A model generated the notes under the pieces. That model was not told the origin of the DNA. It was given only the letters and a program-made list of their open reading frames with translations, and searched no databases. A stretch of 54,081 nt of DNA from Bradyrhizobium sp. Leo170 (GTDB lineage Bacteria > Pseudomonadota > Alphaproteobacteria > Rhizobiales > Xanthobacteraceae). Position numbers and translations under genes: made by a program. This document shows positions 52,717 through 54,081 of the stretch, one piece after another. Location: positions 1-54,081 of the forward strand of contig NZ_PSRR01000015.1 of assembly GCF_004296405.1 (NCBI RefSeq), written 5' to 3'. Position 1 is the stretch's first letter, and every line of letters starts with the position of its first letter.

Positions 52717-53949
52717 ATGGATCGGATGGCGAGCATGGCGGTCTTCACGAAGGTGGTCGGGACCGGCAGCTTCTCGGCGGCGGCGCGGGAGATGAAGCTA
52801 TCCCAGGCGTCGGTGACCAAGCAGATCCAGGAGTTGGAGGGCTGGCTTGGCGTGCGCCTGCTTAATCGCACAACCCGGCGTTTGAGCCTCACCGAGATCG
52901 GTACCGGGTTCTACGAACGCTGCACGCGCATTCTCGCCGCGATCGAGGAAGCGAGAAGTGCTGCCGGCGCACTCCAGTCGACGCCCCGCGGGCGCTTGCG
53001 GATTAACGCTCCCGTCTCGTTCGGCTTGCTCCACCTTGCGCCCGTCGTGACTGAATTCCTGAAACTTTATCCCGACGTTTCGGTTGAGATGCTCGTCAAC
53101 GACCGAGTGGTCGACCTGCTGGAGGGGAAGTTCGACGTCGGCGTGCGCATCGGGCGTCTCCGTGACTCGAGCCTGATTGCCCGGCGGATCGCACCGATCC
53201 GGCTTGCCGTCTGCGCCGCGCCGGAATACCTCGCGCGGCATGGCGTACCGCAGACGCCGGATGATCTCGTGAACCACAATTGCCTGGAATACACCTATTT
53301 CGAGAGCCGCGGCGAATGGCGCCTCCTCGATCCCGCGGGCACTGAGATCGTCGTTCCAGTCTCGGGCCGGTATCTTGCGAACAACGCCGACGTGCTGCGC
53401 TCCACAGCCATTGCCGGCGGCGGGATCATCTTGGTCCCCACCTTCCTCGTCGGCGGCGACCTGCGATCGGGCCGCCTCGTTCGTTTATTGCCCCATTATC
53501 CGCCGCCGGAACAGGCGCTCTATGCTTTGTATCCGCCTGGTCGACATCTCTCGGCCAAGGTACGGAGTTTTGTGGACTTCCTGGTCGTTCGCTTTGGCGG
53601 CCGGCGACGTGGGACGATACCTGATCAGAGGCGAATAGCTCGGTCTTGGCGCCAAGAGGATTGGAACAAGTCGCCTTTGCGTCAAGAAGCGACGTTGCGG
53701 CTCACCCGGCACTCGGTCCGCTGTACATTTGAAAGCGGACATCGCAGGCCCAACGAGCAGGTCTGCTTACCAGCGGCTCGGCTTCGAGGTGCTGGGCGTC
53801 ATACGCGTGGGAGATTCGCCGCCTATGGCGCCGATGCTGCGGCCCGCACGCTAGCGCATGATCCGGAAAAGTGGAAACCGGTTTTCCCTCGCGCCAAACG
53901 CGAAGTGTTTGCGCGGAGATCACGCTCAAACAAAGAGATGAGATCATGA
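52717..53949 (+). CDS. LysR-family transcriptional regulator with aberrant C-terminal extension
   Basis: The N-terminal helix-turn-helix (about residues 5-62, SFSAAAREMKLSQASVTKQIQELE) and the substrate-binding domain (about 90-298) are typical of LysR regulators. The family normally ends near residue 300, but this frame runs to 410. The last 110 residues are Arg-rich, lack family similarity and finish inside a dispersed repeat. In the next frame, a stop (TAG, 53636-53638) follows FGG-like sequence directly, so a frameshift around 53600-53615 is likely. The protein is probably functional up to there. The divergent monooxygenase gene, 143 bp away, is the expected target. Confidence 0.85.
   Translation: MDRMASMAVFTKVVGTGSFSAAAREMKLSQASVTKQIQELEGWLGVRLLNRTTRRLSLTEIGTGFYERCTRILAAIEEARSAAGALQSTPRGRLRINAPVSFGLLHLAPVVTEFLKLYPDVSVEMLVNDRVVDLLEGKFDVGVRIGRLRDSSLIARRIAPIRLAVCAAPEYLARHGVPQTPDDLVNHNCLEYTYFESRGEWRLLDPAGTEIVVPVSGRYLANNADVLRSTAIAGGGIILVPTFLVGGDLRSGRLVRLLPHYPPPEQALYALYPPGRHLSAKVRSFVDFLVVRFGGRRRGTIPDQRRIARSWRQEDWNKSPLRQEATLRLTRHSVRCTFESGHRRPNEQVCLPAARLRGAGRHTRGRFAAYGADAAARTLAHDPEKWKPVFPRAKREVFARRSRSNKEMRS
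53716..53740. repeat. Inverted repeat GTCCGCT...AGCGGAC
   Basis: GTCCGCT and AGCGGAC flank 11 bp in the tail of the LysR frame. This word belongs to the AGCGGACAT-containing dispersed elements familiar from Rhizobiales; another AAGCGGACATT is at 31455-31470. It supports reading the LysR tail as former intergenic DNA. Confidence 0.5.
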
Positions 53950-53977
53950 TCCGATTCCGTCCATCGGATCATGATCT
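53852..53977. repeat. Dispersed composite repeat (GCATGATCCGGAAAAGTGG ... GATCATGATC type)
   Basis: The element starts GCGCATGATCCGGAAAAGTGG and continues AACCGGTTTTCC, CGCGCCAAACGCG, GATCACGCTCAAACAAAG and the terminal palindrome GATCATGATCCGAT-TCCGTCC-ATCGGATCATGATC. Parts recur at 15440-15508 and 50217-50252. The family is, from memory, common between genes in Bradyrhizobium. It contains the stop codon of the LysR frame. Confidence 0.85.
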
Positions 53978-54071
53978 AGGGCCGCCTTTCGAATAGCCGA
54001 TCACGGTCAAGCGCTTCTGCTTTTCGCTGGGATGCAACTGATCGTCCATCTGAGAGCGGCTCCGTTTTCAT
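53976..54071 (-). other. Unassigned 31-codon frame at the right edge
   Basis: A minus-strand frame begins ATG (54069-54071) with MKTEPLSDGRSVASQ and stops at 53976-53978 inside the repeat edge. No family recognised, no strong ribosome site. It may be a small gene or chance. Confidence 0.2.
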
Positions 54072-54081
54072 GCACTAGTGG

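Overview
The window reads as chromosomal DNA of a Bradyrhizobium-like alphaproteobacterium (Nitrobacteraceae). The evidence is the high GC content, the colinear division and cell-wall (dcw) cluster with alphaproteobacterial FtsZ, FtsA and FtsQ, and a class A RNase P RNA. The gaps also carry dispersed palindromic repeats of types I associate with that genus (GTCATTCCGGGG...CCCCGGAATGAC, GTCATGCCCGG...CCGGCCATGAC, GTCATTGCGAG...CTCGCAATGAC). The genus call is from memory of such genomes, not from a search.

Positions 1-18658 hold an almost complete dcw cluster on the minus strand. In transcription order it is rsmH, ftsL, ftsI, murE, murF, mraY, murD, ftsW, murG, murC, murB, ddl, ftsQ, ftsA and ftsZ (cut by the left edge). 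It encodes the cytoplasmic Mur pathway from UDP-MurNAc to the UDP-MurNAc-pentapeptide, lipid I and II synthesis, the septal synthase pair FtsW-FtsI and the divisome core. Many junctions are 4-bp ATGA overlaps, but five gaps carry palindromic repeats. No mraZ lies in front of rsmH. A divergent AmpD-type amidase (19206-19988) follows.

Positions 20090-26129 carry an ECF42-type sigma factor with its DGPF/YCII partner, the RNase P RNA gene rnpB with a terminator, a TauE/SafE permease, an EamA permease with a probable N-terminal frameshift, and an ABC exporter half-transporter. Positions 26646-35265 hold a winged-helix/TPR regulator, a plus-strand run of four small enzymes (NAD(P)-binding, cupin, metallo-beta-lactamase fold, nitroreductase), and an EmrAB-type efflux operon divergent from a TetR regulator, with a 21-bp palindromic operator between them.

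Positions 35531-39299 are a five-gene NitT/TauT-type ABC import operon with a small membrane protein inside it. Then come an extensin-like lipoprotein, a 30-residue membrane peptide ORF, a large autotransporter and a divergent TPR protein. A lower-GC amidohydrolase gene sits just after the TPR gene and is bracketed by a 47-bp direct repeat of the last codons of that gene, the best sign of an insertion or rearrangement here. The right end has a SnoaL-like protein, two TPR proteins, an exported protein with three BamE-like motifs, a flavin monooxygenase and a divergent LysR regulator whose reading frame runs on into a dispersed repeat.

No tRNA, rRNA, CRISPR array, transposase or integrase was seen. 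Most of the window is ordinary core chromosome. I did not find a clear new multi-gene system; the most unusual items are the repeat-flanked amidohydrolase, the triple BamE-like protein, repeat-derived protein ends, and two candidate frameshifts.
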